Source: Peptostreptococcaceae bacterium (lineage in GTDB: Bacteria > Bacillota > Clostridia > Peptostreptococcales > Peptostreptococcaceae). Taken from it: DNA of 64,000 nt. The stretch is from NCBI GenBank assembly GCA_902363255.1, contig CABIZO010000001.1:372001-436000 (forward strand), written 5' to 3'. A model generated the notes under the pieces. It was not told the DNA's origin, did no database searches, and was given only the letters and a program-made list of their open reading frames with translations. Position numbers and translations under genes: made by a program. Positions 42,119 through 51,557 of the stretch are shown one piece after another (the first letter of the stretch is position 1; the number at the start of each line of letters is the position of its first letter).

Positions 42119-43633
42119 ATGAGACTTGTTATTTATCAAACTAGTGATTTGCATGGATATGTATATCCTACAAACTATGTAAAAGAGCAACCGCTTGGAA
42201 TTTTAAAAATAGGAAGTTATATAAAAGAAGATGAAAAAAACTATGATGCATCTTTAAAAATAGACTGTGGTGATTTAGTCCAAGGTTCTGCTCTTACTCA
42301 TTATTTATATAAACATGATATTAAAACCAATCCTATTATTGAAGGGTTAGAAAATATAAAATACGATATTTATGTTTTAGGAAACCATGAATTTAATTAT
42401 GGTCTAGAGTATTTACACAAATCATATGCACCTGTATGTGATAAAGTTATAAATGCCAATATAGATGGTTTAAGTTTTAAAACAAAACCATATAAAATAT
42501 TTAATTATAATGGATTTAGAATTGGATGTATAGGACTAACAACTGGTTTTATACCTAATTGGGAACAGGAGTGCAATATAAAGGGATTAAAATTTAATGA
42601 CCCAGTAGAAGCATATGGAAAGTATGAGCAAGAGCTAAAGGAAAATTGTGATTTTATAATAGTTTGCTATCACGGTGGATTTGAAAAAAGCATAGAAGAT
42701 AATATAACTCCAACAGAGTCATTAACAAAAGAAAATCAAGGTAGTGAACTTTTAGAAAAATTTGATTCCATAGATATGATATTGAGTGGTCACCAACATA
42801 GATCATTTATAACAAAAATAAATGGCGTGATTTGCTCACAACCATTGAATAATGGACAAAACTTTACGAAAATAGTAATAGATACAGAAACTAAAAAAAT
42901 AGAATATAAATTAGTTGAAGTTAAAAATATAAATATAGATATAGAAAAAAATCTTATAAATATATTTAAGGAAGAAGAAAGTAAACTACAAGTTTATTTG
43001 GATCAAGAAATAGGTGAATTCGACAAAGATATATTAGTAGATAATATATTTGAGGCAAGGCTTAAAGGTCATCCATTTATAAACTTTTTACATGAAGTTC
43101 AACTTGAGGCATCAGGTGCTGATTTTTCAGAACTGTCCATATTTGATAGTACAATTGGATTCAAAAAAATTGTATCTATTAGAGATGTATTAATTAACTA
43201 TCCTTATCCAAATACTTTAAAAGTTCTTAAAGTAAAAGGTGAGAAAATTAAAGAAGCCATGGAAAAGAGTGCTACCTATTTTGTAGTTGAAAATGGAGAA
43301 GTAAAAGTAAGTAAATCTTTCTTGGAGCCTAAAGTTCAACATTATAACTATGACACTTTTGGTGGAATGAACTATGAAATAGATCTAAATAGAGAATTTG
43401 GTGATAGAATTGTATCTATAAAAAAAGATAATATGAACATCGACTTAGATAAATACTATACAATAGTAATGAACAATTATCGTGCAACAAACACTGCAAT
43501 ATATCCAAGTTATGAAAATGCAGAAATAGTTAAAGAAATTAATTTGGATATGAGTGAAGTGATAATTAATTATATTCAAGATAAGAAAAAAGTTAAAATA
43601 ACAGAAGAAAGTAATTACACAATAAAATATTAA
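42119..43633 (+). CDS. Cassette 2: 5'-nucleotidase/cyclic phosphodiesterase-type metallophosphoesterase
   Basis: A 504-residue counterpart of the 35174 enzyme, identical in length. Metal motifs TSDLHGYVYP, DCGDLVQGSA, LGNHEFNYG, VCYHGG and LSGHQHRSF and the C-terminal YNYDTFGGMNYEIDLN are intact. There is again no signal peptide. It follows the binding-protein stop by 3 nt with no good RBS of its own, so translation is probably coupled; in cassette 1 the equivalent gene has a separate leader. Confidence 0.87.
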   Translation: MRLVIYQTSDLHGYVYPTNYVKEQPLGILKIGSYIKEDEKNYDASLKIDCGDLVQGSALTHYLYKHDIKTNPIIEGLENIKYDIYVLGNHEFNYGLEYLHKSYAPVCDKVINANIDGLSFKTKPYKIFNYNGFRIGCIGLTTGFIPNWEQECNIKGLKFNDPVEAYGKYEQELKENCDFIIVCYHGGFEKSIEDNITPTESLTKENQGSELLEKFDSIDMILSGHQHRSFITKINGVICSQPLNNGQNFTKIVIDTETKKIEYKLVEVKNINIDIEKNLINIFKEEESKLQVYLDQEIGEFDKDILVDNIFEARLKGHPFINFLHEVQLEASGADFSELSIFDSTIGFKKIVSIRDVLINYPYPNTLKVLKVKGEKIKEAMEKSATYFVVENGEVKVSKSFLEPKVQHYNYDTFGGMNYEIDLNREFGDRIVSIKKDNMNIDLDKYYTIVMNNYRATNTAIYPSYENAEIVKEINLDMSEVIINYIQDKKKVKITEESNYTIKY

Positions 43634-43641
43634 GAAATTAT

Positions 43642-43676
43642 AAAAAGGCTATAACTTTTAAGTTATAGTCTTTTAT
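43642..43676 (+). terminator. Terminator of cassette 2
   Basis: AAAAGGCTATAACTT pairs with AAGTTATAGTCTTTT with one G-T pair; 9 nt after the stop codon. Confidence 0.82.
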
Positions 43677-43726
43677 AATTAAGTAAGTAATTAAAATGGG
43701 ATTATATTGTAAAAAGGAGATAGAAT

Positions 43727-44866
43727 ATGAAAGAAGTATCACTAAGAAGTTGTGATAATTATAAATACGAAGAAGTGAAAACACAAATAGAAATGTTGCT
43801 ATATGATTTAGGGGGACTTGAAAAGTACATAAAGAAAAATAGCACAGTGTTTGTAAAGTTGAACCTTGTTGCTAAAAAATCACCGGATGAAATGGCAACT
43901 ACCCATCCAATGATTTTGAAAGTCGTGGCAGAGAAACTCTTAGAATTGGGATGTAGAGTTATAGTAGGGGATAGCCCAGGAGGTCCTTATACAAAATCAG
44001 CTCTGAAAGGTGTATATAAAGCTTGCGGTATAGAAAAAGTATGTGAAGAGCTTAATATAGAGTTAAACTATGATACATCAGAAGTAAAAGTGGAGAATAC
44101 TCAGGGGAAAATATTGAAATATATGACAGTGATAAAACCAATAGTGGAAGTAGATTATGTTATAAATCTTTGTAAATTAAAAACTCATGCAATGGCAACT
44201 TTTACAGGAGGGGTAAAGAATTTATTTGGAGTAATACCTGGGGTGAAAAAGGCTGAGTATCATTTTAAAATGCCAGAAGTTAAAGATTTTACAGAAGCAT
44301 TAGTTGATATTTGTACTTTTATATCGCCAGCTATTACTATTATGGATGGTGTAGTGGGGATGGAAGGAGAGGGTCCAACGGCGGGAATACCTAGAAAAAT
44401 AGGTGTATTACTAGCATCTCCTAGTCCTTATGCAATAGATGTTGTTGCTTGTAAACTTATAAATTTAGACCCACTTAAAGTTCCGACTATACAAAGGTGT
44501 ATGGAAAGAAATCTAATTGAAAGAGATCTTTCTGACATTTGTGTACTAGGAGAAGAAGTAGAAGATAAGATAATTAAAGACTTCAAAATCCCTTCAAATA
44601 AAAGTATTAGTTTTTTGAGAGGCAAAGTACCTAGAAATGTTGAGATTTTTATTAATAAGAAACTGTCAGGGAAACCTGTGATAAATTATAAAGAATGTGT
44701 AAAATGTGGAGTATGTAGCAGGGTTTGTCCACCTAAGGTTATAGAAATGAAGGAAAATGGTCCTAATATAAATTTAGACAGCTGTATAAGGTGTTTCTGT
44801 TGTCATGAACTATGTCCTAAAAAAGCAGTAGATTTAAAAAGACCATTTATATTTAAGTTTTTATAA
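43727..44866 (+). CDS. DUF362 protein with C-terminal 2[4Fe-4S] ferredoxin domain
   Basis: A 379-residue fusion: DUF362 core (VFVKLNLVAKKSPDEMATTH near 43-62, VIVGDSPGGPYTKSAL, NLCKLKTHAMATFTGGVKNL, IMDGVVGMEGEGPTAG) followed by two cluster motifs, CVKCGVCSRVCPP (near 323-335) and CIRCFCCHELCPK (near 352-364). It is probably a cytosolic redox protein; the physiological partner is unknown. The RBS is AAGGAG 8 nt upstream. It lies alone between the cassette 2 terminator and the PTS leader. Confidence 0.85.
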   Translation: MKEVSLRSCDNYKYEEVKTQIEMLLYDLGGLEKYIKKNSTVFVKLNLVAKKSPDEMATTHPMILKVVAEKLLELGCRVIVGDSPGGPYTKSALKGVYKACGIEKVCEELNIELNYDTSEVKVENTQGKILKYMTVIKPIVEVDYVINLCKLKTHAMATFTGGVKNLFGVIPGVKKAEYHFKMPEVKDFTEALVDICTFISPAITIMDGVVGMEGEGPTAGIPRKIGVLLASPSPYAIDVVACKLINLDPLKVPTIQRCMERNLIERDLSDICVLGEEVEDKIIKDFKIPSNKSISFLRGKVPRNVEIFINKKLSGKPVINYKECVKCGVCSRVCPPKVIEMKENGPNINLDSCIRCFCCHELCPKKAVDLKRPFIFKFL

Positions 44867-44948
44867 ATATGTTTAGTCGATTAAAAAGATATTTTACTAT
44901 TTTTTGTATAAAAATTAAAAATCTAGTAAAAATATATTGAAAAAATAT

Positions 44949-44991
44949 TGAAAACGTTTTATAATTTATTTATAAATTGAAAACGTGTAAC
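44949..44991 (+). promoter_or_regulatory. Two cre-like boxes before the alpha-glucoside PTS operon
   Basis: TGAAAACGTTTTAT (44949-44962) and TGAAAACGTGTAAC (44978-44991) resemble the CcpA cre consensus TGWAANCGNTNWCA. Their position before a sugar operon supports carbon catabolite repression. The second overlaps the RAT region. Confidence 0.5.
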
Positions 44992-45052
44992 TATTAAATT
45001 AGGCATGAGTTCTTAAGAATTATTTTATTCTGGAGGATTCATGCCTTTTTTG
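44984..45052 (+). promoter_or_regulatory. RAT-like antiterminator site and terminator before EIIA gene
   Basis: TGTAACTATTAAATTAGGCA (from about 44986) has the spacing of a LicT/BglG ribonucleic antiterminator. It overlaps the 5' arm of a terminator, GGCATGA (45002-45008) with TCATGCC (45039-45045), then T6. The LicT-type protein encoded at 45597 would open it. Confidence 0.6.
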
Positions 45053-45091
45053 TTAATAAGGCGATCCTTGTATCATTAAGGAGGAATTATT

Positions 45092-45574
45092 ATGTTAAGT
45101 TTTTTTAAGAAAAATAAAAATTATAAAATATGTGCAGCTGTGAGTGGTAACAGTATTAATATTGAGAAAGTCAATGATGTTACATTTTCACAAAAATTAA
45201 TGGGAGATGGAATAGCAATTATTCCAAATGGTAATGTTGCAGTAGCACCTTGCAACGGTAAAATAACAGTACTTCCTGAATCAAATCATGCATTTGGGAT
45301 TGTATCAGAGGATGGAGTAGAGATATTAGTCCATATAGGTATAGATACAGTTAATTTAAATGGGGATGGATTTAAAAATGAGGTATCTCAAGGAAGCACT
45401 GTAAAACAGGGCGATCCAATAATAAGCTTTGATAGAGAAAAAATAATTTCTCAAGGAATAGATAGTACAACTATGATGATTGTATTAAATCATAGTGAAT
45501 TCTCAAATATAAATTGTGTAGCTGAGGGAGAAGTCGTTGCAGGACAAGACACTGTTATTGAAGTTTTGAAATAA
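45092..45574 (+). CDS. PTS glucose-family EIIA protein
   Basis: A 160-residue soluble EIIA of the Glc/Crr family. His66 (ESNHAFGI) and His81 (EILVHIGIDTVNLNG) are the two active-site His; phosphate is passed from HPr to the EIIB domain of the 46559 protein, which lacks its own EIIA. The C-terminus VVAGQDTVIEVLK is typical. The RBS is AAGGAGG. It is the first gene of the alpha-glucoside operon, behind a RAT/terminator. Confidence 0.9.
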   Translation: MLSFFKKNKNYKICAAVSGNSINIEKVNDVTFSQKLMGDGIAIIPNGNVAVAPCNGKITVLPESNHAFGIVSEDGVEILVHIGIDTVNLNGDGFKNEVSQGSTVKQGDPIISFDREKIISQGIDSTTMMIVLNHSEFSNINCVAEGEVVAGQDTVIEVLK

Positions 45575-45596
45575 TTTAGGAAGGAATTAGTTTAAT

Positions 45597-46412
45597 ATGA
45601 TAGCAGTAAAAATCTTTAATAATAATGCATTATCTACAGTAACTAATGATGGAAAAGACGCTATTTTAATAGGACTAGGGATAGGTTTTAATAAACGCCC
45701 AGGAGATAAAGTTAGCGAAGAAAAAATAGAAAAGATTTACTATGTTCAAGATGATATGCAAACAAAGTTTTTAGAGATGTTAAAGAATGTTAATTCAGAT
45801 GTTATGGATGCATCAGAAAAAATTATAGGTCTTATACCAGGGACTGAAGGGAAGTTTAGCAATAAAGGTATATTATCTTTAATTGAACATATTAGCTTTG
45901 CAATTGAGAGAACAAAAAATGGTATATTTTTACCAAACTTAATGCTTTCTGATATAAAAATGATGTATTCAAAAGAATTTGAATTAGGATTAAAGGCTTT
46001 AGATATTATATACGAGACATGTCATATTCGTTTGCCAGAAGATGAAGCAGGTTACATTGCTCTACATTTTGTCAATATGCAATCAAATGATAATTTAGCA
46101 TATGATACTTTAAAATTTGTAAAAGGTAGCATTGATTTGATAAAAGAATGCTATGGAATAGAACTAGATGAATCAAATTTAACTGCATTACGATTTATGA
46201 CACATTTAAAGTTTTTAGCACAAAGAATTTTTAAAGATGAAACTTTACAGGATGATAAAATGATAGAAATGTATGATTACTTAATGGGAAATCATACTAA
46301 AAATGAAGAGTATTTACAAAAACTAGATAAATATATTGAAAAAGAATTTAAGTATAAGTTAGACAAAAGTGAAAAAGTCTATTTATTATTACATTTAACA
46401 AAAATTTTATAA
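45597..46412 (+). CDS. licT: BglG/LicT-family transcription antiterminator
   Basis: A 271-residue RNA-binding regulator: CAT domain (residues about 1-55, IFNNNALSTV and GLGIGFNK), PRD1 with His98 and His157, PRD2 with His203 and His266. In this family the PTS phosphorylates the PRD His to report substrate and CcpA/HPr status, and the CAT dimer stabilises RAT hairpins. Two RAT/terminators flank this gene (44984 and 46422), fitting self-regulation and control of the transporter gene. The symbol is by family; its specificity is for the local operon. Confidence 0.87.
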   Translation: MIAVKIFNNNALSTVTNDGKDAILIGLGIGFNKRPGDKVSEEKIEKIYYVQDDMQTKFLEMLKNVNSDVMDASEKIIGLIPGTEGKFSNKGILSLIEHISFAIERTKNGIFLPNLMLSDIKMMYSKEFELGLKALDIIYETCHIRLPEDEAGYIALHFVNMQSNDNLAYDTLKFVKGSIDLIKECYGIELDESNLTALRFMTHLKFLAQRIFKDETLQDDKMIEMYDYLMGNHTKNEEYLQKLDKYIEKEFKYKLDKSEKVYLLLHLTKIL

Positions 46413-46421
46413 GAATAAAAT

Positions 46422-46499
46422 GGATTGTGACTGGTAATGCAGGCAAGACCCAGAAAAATGGCATATATATCTATATGTATTTTTTGGGTCTTTTTTTTA
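46422..46499 (+). promoter_or_regulatory. RAT antiterminator and overlapping terminator before EIICB gene
   Basis: GGATTGTGACTG followed by GTAATGCAGGCAAGACC (46422-46450) is a nearly exact LicT-class RAT. Its 3' part overlaps a terminator, AAGACCCA (46445-46452) with TGGGTCTT, then T7. Confidence 0.88.
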
Positions 46500-46558
46500 T
46501 CAGATACATCAATTCAATAATATAAAAATTAGATTTAATTATAGGAGGAGGTATAGTC

Positions 46559-48109
46559 ATGAAAGAAAAGATATTTGGAGGATTAGAGGTATTCGCAAAA
46601 ACCATGGTTCAACCACTAATGTACTTATCAAGTGCAGGTATATTAATGGTGATAGGTGTATTACTTACAAATAATATGATAACAGGGATGGTTCCATTTT
46701 TACAATGGGATCCAATACAAATATTTGGAAAATTAATTTATAACTGTGTAATGATTATTATTAATAATCTTGCAGTTATTTTTGCAATTGGTATTCCAGC
46801 AGCACTAGCAAAAAAAGAGAAGCATAAAGCTGCATTAATAGGATTTATGAGTTACATAATGTATCTGACAGCTTCAAATACTATGTTAACGTCATTAGAT
46901 CAACTTGCTCAAGGAAGTGAAATGTTAGGATTAACTGGAACTGGACAAGCTAGTGTTTTAGGTATTCAGATTGTAGATACAAGTGTATTTGGTGGAATTA
47001 TTTTAGGATGTTTAACTGGATCTGTATTTAATCGTACAAGTGAAAAGCGTTTTAAAGGTGCTTTACAAATATATTCAGGAGCAAACTTTAGCTTTATATG
47101 TATGTTCTTTGTGTCTATTATATTTGGTGTTGTGAGTAACTTAGTATGGCCATTAGCTCAACAAGGAATAGCGTCTATTGCAAATGTAATAAAAAATACA
47201 GGTACATTTGGTTTATTCTTATATGGATTCTTAGAGAGAATATTAGTACCAACAGGACTTCATCACTTGATCTATACTCCATTCCAATTCTCAGACTTAG
47301 GTGGAGTACTTCAAGTAGGTACAGAAACAGTTGCCGGAGCTTATGCAATAGTTATGAGTGAGATAGGTTTACCAGTAGAGCGTTTCTCGGATAGTATTTA
47401 CTACATGGCTACAGGATTTACAAAAATGTTTGGTTATATTGGTATAGGATTAGCTTTCATTCATACAGCATATAAGCATAACAAGAAAAAAGTTAAAGCA
47501 GCGGTTATTCCATTAGTAGTTACAGCTATATTAGCATCTGTAACAGAGCCTATAGATTTTATGTTTGCATTTGTTGCGCCATTACTATTTGTTGTACATG
47601 CAGCTATAGCAGGACTTTTCATAGCTCTATTAAAAATATTTGATGTTACAGTATTTTGTGGAGGAAATTTATTAGCATCACTTATAATGAATATTACTGT
47701 AGGTGTAGAGAAAACACATTGGCCTGTGATGATTATATTAGGTATTGTTCAAATACTTGTATACTTTGTAGTATTTAGTTTCTTAATTAAGAAATTTAAT
47801 CTTAAAACACCAGGTCGTGAAGATGAGGATACTAGCAAAGATAAAGAGCCATCAAAAACAATTAATTTTGATACAGATATTGTAAATATAATAGAAGGAT
47901 TAGGTGGAAAAGAAAATATTAATACAGTAGAAAATTGTATAACTAGGCTTCGTGTTAATGTTAAAGATGAAAGTAAAATTAATGAAGATATGATTAATTT
48001 AACACCTAATAGTGGAATTGTAAGAAAAGGAAAAGATATACAAATAATTTTTGGACTTCATGTACCAGAAGTAAGACGTGCAGTAGAAAGTTGTTTAGAA
48101 GCTTGCTAA
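46559..48109 (+). CDS. PTS EIICB transporter, alpha-glucoside/glucose family
   Basis: A 516-residue membrane permease. An EIIC domain (about residues 1-420, ten or so segments; RILVPTGLHHLIYTPFQF and VTEPIDFMFAFVAPLLF are the sugar-site hallmarks) is followed by a charged linker and an EIIB domain with phosphorylated Cys460 in ENCITRLRV. It has no EIIA domain; the 45092 protein supplies it. The next gene, a GH4 6-phospho-alpha-glucosidase, points to maltose-type alpha-glucosides as substrate. Expression depends on antitermination at the preceding RAT. Confidence 0.9.
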   Translation: MKEKIFGGLEVFAKTMVQPLMYLSSAGILMVIGVLLTNNMITGMVPFLQWDPIQIFGKLIYNCVMIIINNLAVIFAIGIPAALAKKEKHKAALIGFMSYIMYLTASNTMLTSLDQLAQGSEMLGLTGTGQASVLGIQIVDTSVFGGIILGCLTGSVFNRTSEKRFKGALQIYSGANFSFICMFFVSIIFGVVSNLVWPLAQQGIASIANVIKNTGTFGLFLYGFLERILVPTGLHHLIYTPFQFSDLGGVLQVGTETVAGAYAIVMSEIGLPVERFSDSIYYMATGFTKMFGYIGIGLAFIHTAYKHNKKKVKAAVIPLVVTAILASVTEPIDFMFAFVAPLLFVVHAAIAGLFIALLKIFDVTVFCGGNLLASLIMNITVGVEKTHWPVMIILGIVQILVYFVVFSFLIKKFNLKTPGREDEDTSKDKEPSKTINFDTDIVNIIEGLGGKENINTVENCITRLRVNVKDESKINEDMINLTPNSGIVRKGKDIQIIFGLHVPEVRRAVESCLEAC

Positions 48110-48157
48110 AGATAAATATTAAACTATGGATGAATATTATATAGGAGGAATAAAATT

Positions 48158-49510
48158 ATGATTATTACTATTGTTGGTGGGGGAAGTACATTTACTCCAG
48201 GGATTGCTAAATCAATAGCACAAAGAGCTAAGGAGTTAGATCTTGATGAAATTCGTTTATTTGATATAGATAAAGAGCGTCAAGATAAGGTAGCAGTTGT
48301 GGTTGAATGGATATTAAGAGAAGATGTTAAAACAGATGTTAAGTTAACTGTAACTAATGATGAAAAAGAAGCTTATACAGATGCAACATTTATATTTGCT
48401 CAAATGCGTGTAGGTAAATATGAAATGCGTGAACAAGATGAAAAAATACCATTAAAACATGGTTGTGTTGGGCAAGAAACTTGTGGTTGTGGAGGTATGG
48501 CATACGGATTACGTACAATCAACCCAATGATAAAAGTTATAGATGATGTAGAAAAATATGCAAAGAAAGACCATTGGATATTAAATTACTCTAATCCTGC
48601 GGCAATTGTTTCAGAAGCATGCCGTAAATTAAGACCAAATGCAAGAATAATAAATATATGTGATATGCCAATAGCTATTATAGACATGGTAGCTGAGTCT
48701 TTAAATATTAAAGATGTTAACAATATACGTTATGATTACTTTGGTTTAAATCACTTCGGATGGTTTACTTCAATAGATTATAAAGGTAGAGATTTATTAA
48801 AAGAAATCAAAGAATATATAAAAGAAAACAAAATTTTATTACCACAATCTTATATTGAAAGAATAAAGAAAGCTCAAAGTGTAGGAAATCGTCATGCTGT
48901 AAGTAGCTGGAATCATGTTTGGTCATCTGTTTATACAATGCTAGAAAGTTTCCCAGAATATTTACCAAATACTTATTTAACATACTACTTATTAAGCAAA
49001 GAAACTGTGGAACATGCAAACCCAGAGCGTACTCGTGCAAATGAGGTTATGGAAAGTCGTGAAAAAGACTTATTTGAAGGAGTAGATCAATATTTAGAAA
49101 CTGGTAAAATTGATGAAAAAACATTCTATGCAGGATCACATGGAGATTGGATTAGTGATTTAGCAGTTGCTATTAAAAATGACACACATGCAAGATTCTT
49201 AGTTATAACTGAAAATCGTGGAGCTATTCCTAATATGCCATATGATGCAATGGTAGAAATTCCAGCATACATAGGAAAAGATGGCCCAGAAGTTATAGCA
49301 AGAGGTCCAATTCCTCTATTCCAACAAGGATTAATGATGCAACAAGTTAACAGTGAAAAATTAATTGTAGAAGCTTGTATTGAAAATAGTTACGAAAAAG
49401 CATTACAAGCATTTACCTTAAATAAAACTGTTCCAAGTATGAATGTTGCTAAAGAAATATTAGATGATATGATAGAAGCAAATAAAGGTTATTGGCCAGA
49501 ATTAAGATAA
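48158..49510 (+). CDS. 6-phospho-alpha-glucosidase, GH4 family
   Basis: A 450-residue NAD- and metal-dependent hydrolase of glycoside hydrolase family 4. N-terminal Rossmann loop IVGGGSTFTPGIA; the metal-binding Cys168 lies in NICDMP, the signature of the alpha-specific branch, and His199 in GLNHFGW is the second ligand. It cleaves the 6-phospho-disaccharide brought in by the EIICB protein. The RBS is AGGAGG. It is the last gene of the operon; GlvA/MalH-type is the closest recognised group. Confidence 0.9.
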   Translation: MIITIVGGGSTFTPGIAKSIAQRAKELDLDEIRLFDIDKERQDKVAVVVEWILREDVKTDVKLTVTNDEKEAYTDATFIFAQMRVGKYEMREQDEKIPLKHGCVGQETCGCGGMAYGLRTINPMIKVIDDVEKYAKKDHWILNYSNPAAIVSEACRKLRPNARIINICDMPIAIIDMVAESLNIKDVNNIRYDYFGLNHFGWFTSIDYKGRDLLKEIKEYIKENKILLPQSYIERIKKAQSVGNRHAVSSWNHVWSSVYTMLESFPEYLPNTYLTYYLLSKETVEHANPERTRANEVMESREKDLFEGVDQYLETGKIDEKTFYAGSHGDWISDLAVAIKNDTHARFLVITENRGAIPNMPYDAMVEIPAYIGKDGPEVIARGPIPLFQQGLMMQQVNSEKLIVEACIENSYEKALQAFTLNKTVPSMNVAKEILDDMIEANKGYWPELR

Positions 49511-49538
49511 TATTATTAAATTTTTAAAATAAATTATG

Positions 49539-49576
49539 AAAGTAGTTACTATGAATAGTGTAGTAACTACTTTTTG
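49539..49576 (+). terminator. Terminator of the alpha-glucoside operon
   Basis: AAAGTAGTTACTA pairs with TAGTAACTACTTT followed by T2GC; 28 nt after the stop codon. Confidence 0.82.
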
Positions 49577-49723
49577 CGTTATTTATACTTTTAAAATATG
49601 GCTATGAAAATAGATATTCAATGTTAAATGTAACTTAAGCATAAAAAACCATACATCAGGAAGAATTATTGATATTTAAAGATAGGCAATATATAATTAC
49701 CATAAAGACGGAGGAGGAGTGTT

Positions 49724-50851
49724 ATGTTTTTTCTAAACTATATAGTATTTATACTATTAATTTTATTTACACATTTAATAGCTTTAAGCACACAATTATT
49801 AAGTAGTAAAAAATACTTTTTTGGAGTATATATAAACGAAATAAATATAGAAGAAGACTTTAAAATTAAGATAAACAAAGACTTTAAAGGAAAATTAAAT
49901 ATATCACTACTTCTAAGTATTATGATTTATTTAATAATGAAAAATATTACTAATTTAAATATAGGTGCAAATATTATAATTTGTACAACTATATATATTA
50001 CGTTATTCTTTTTAATCTTGAGAGTAGAATATAAAAAAGTCAAATGTATAAAAGATACTTATTTAGAAAATATAGAGAATTTAAAAAATGAGGATACTAA
50101 GCAAACACATATAAAGATAATTGAACGTGAAGATGAGATTCTTACAAAAGAAAAGAAAAAGCTAATTAAAAAATTTAAGATATTGTTTGGTATATGTATA
50201 GGGCTATCGCTTATATCATTCATATATGTTTTGGTAAGTTACAAAAGCATGCCAGATACTATAATCACACACTGGGGAGCTGGAGGTAGACCAGATGGAT
50301 ATTCTGAGAAAAATATATTAAATGTATTTTTTATTAATTTTATGGATATATCTATGGTAATATTATTTGCTGTTATAGGTGTAGGTAGCATTGCTGGAAA
50401 TACTTATATAGACCGTGATAACTTAGAAGTAAATAGAAAAAAAGCATTAAAATATTTAAATGGTCTAGGCTATTCGTTTCTAGCTTTAACTCTTAGTATT
50501 CAATCTATTACAACTACCATACCTATATTTATGGTTCAGGAGAAAAATATCCCAATGTGGCTTAGTATAGGTGCATGTATATTCCCAATTTTTATTGTGG
50601 TTCCTGTAATTTATTTTTATCTTATGATAAGTAGTATAAAACCTAAGAGTAGAACATCCTACACTGTGGAAAATGATGATGAAAAATGGATTTATGGTTT
50701 TATTTATTATAATAAAGAAGATCCAAAACTTATGGTAGAAAAAAGGCTTGGTATGGGGTGGAGCATGAATATGGCTCATCCTATGGGAAAATTTATTACA
50801 ATTATACTTGTATTAATAACAGTTGGAAGTTTATTAATATGCTTTATATAG
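49724..50851 (+). CDS. DUF1648/DUF5808 membrane protein
   Basis: A 375-residue membrane protein with about seven to eight segments. The DUF1648 signature SMPDTIITHWGAGGRPDGYS is in the middle (about residues 175-195). The C-terminal DUF5808 motif is WIYGFIYYNKEDPKLMVEKR then LGMGWSMNMAHP. Related proteins accompany immunity or membrane-stress (SdpI-like) loci, but function is not established. Upstream AGGAGGAG. It is flanked by terminators on both sides, so it is a single-gene unit next to, but separate from, the sigma/anti-sigma pair. Confidence 0.78.
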   Translation: MFFLNYIVFILLILFTHLIALSTQLLSSKKYFFGVYINEINIEEDFKIKINKDFKGKLNISLLLSIMIYLIMKNITNLNIGANIIICTTIYITLFFLILRVEYKKVKCIKDTYLENIENLKNEDTKQTHIKIIEREDEILTKEKKKLIKKFKILFGICIGLSLISFIYVLVSYKSMPDTIITHWGAGGRPDGYSEKNILNVFFINFMDISMVILFAVIGVGSIAGNTYIDRDNLEVNRKKALKYLNGLGYSFLALTLSIQSITTTIPIFMVQEKNIPMWLSIGACIFPIFIVVPVIYFYLMISSIKPKSRTSYTVENDDEKWIYGFIYYNKEDPKLMVEKRLGMGWSMNMAHPMGKFITIILVLITVGSLLICFI

Positions 50852-50858
50852 AAATTAT

Positions 50859-50893
50859 AAAAAAACACATTGTATTTTGCAATGTGTTTTTTT
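50859..50893 (+). terminator. Rho-independent terminator
   Basis: AAAAAACACATTG pairs with CAATGTGTTTTTT; 8 nt after the DUF1648 gene. Confidence 0.88.
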
Positions 50894-50996
50894 AGTGTTA
50901 ATGAAATTAAAATTTAGTTTATAAAAATAAGTTTTTTTGAGAGATAGTTATAAAAAATAACGTAGTATATAGTATAGAGCAGAGAGGGAGATGATT

Positions 50997-51557
50997 ATGG
51001 AGAAAAAGATGATTAAGAAGATCCGTAAAAAAGATACGAAGGGTCTTGATTATATAATTAATGCTTACAGTAAAAAAGTTTATTTTTTAGTAAATCAGAT
51101 TATTGGAATATACGGAAAAGAAGAAGTTGAAGAATGTGTCAGTGATGTATTCTTTGCTATATGGAATGATATTGAACAATACGATGAAAAGCGTGGGGAG
51201 TTTAGTACTTTTATATTTATGAAGACAAAGTATAAAGCATTAGATTATAAGAGAAAACTTGATAAAAAATGTATTCAAGTGGAAATTTTACGAGAAAATA
51301 TTTCAAATACGGCAACTACTACTGAAGATATAGTAATGGATAAAGAATGTAATTCAGAAATTATAAAAATTATAAATAGCTTTAAAGAACCAGATAAAAC
51401 TTATTTTTATTTAAGATATTTTATGTATTACAAAATAGATGATATAGCTAAAAAGTACAAAACTACGAGAGCATCCGTGGAAAATAGACTATATAGATGT
51501 AGACTAAAAATAAAAGCTGTTTTAGAAGGAGGAAAGATAAATGAAGGACAAAAATAA
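50997..51557 (+). CDS. ECF-type RNA polymerase sigma factor
   Basis: A 186-residue sigma-70-family factor with region 2 (VSDVFFAIWNDIEQYDEKRG then FSTFIFMKTKYKALDYKRK) and region 4 HTH (YKIDDIAKKYKTTRASVENR then LYRCRLKIK). No region 3 or 1, so ECF type. I choose ATG 50997 with GAGGGAG 6 nt upstream; ATG 50991 partly overlaps the RBS. The gene overlaps the next, membrane-anchored gene by 17 nt, the usual sigma/anti-sigma arrangement, so it probably responds to an envelope signal. Confidence 0.86.
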   Translation: MEKKMIKKIRKKDTKGLDYIINAYSKKVYFLVNQIIGIYGKEEVEECVSDVFFAIWNDIEQYDEKRGEFSTFIFMKTKYKALDYKRKLDKKCIQVEILRENISNTATTTEDIVMDKECNSEIIKIINSFKEPDKTYFYLRYFMYYKIDDIAKKYKTTRASVENRLYRCRLKIKAVLEGGKINEGQK

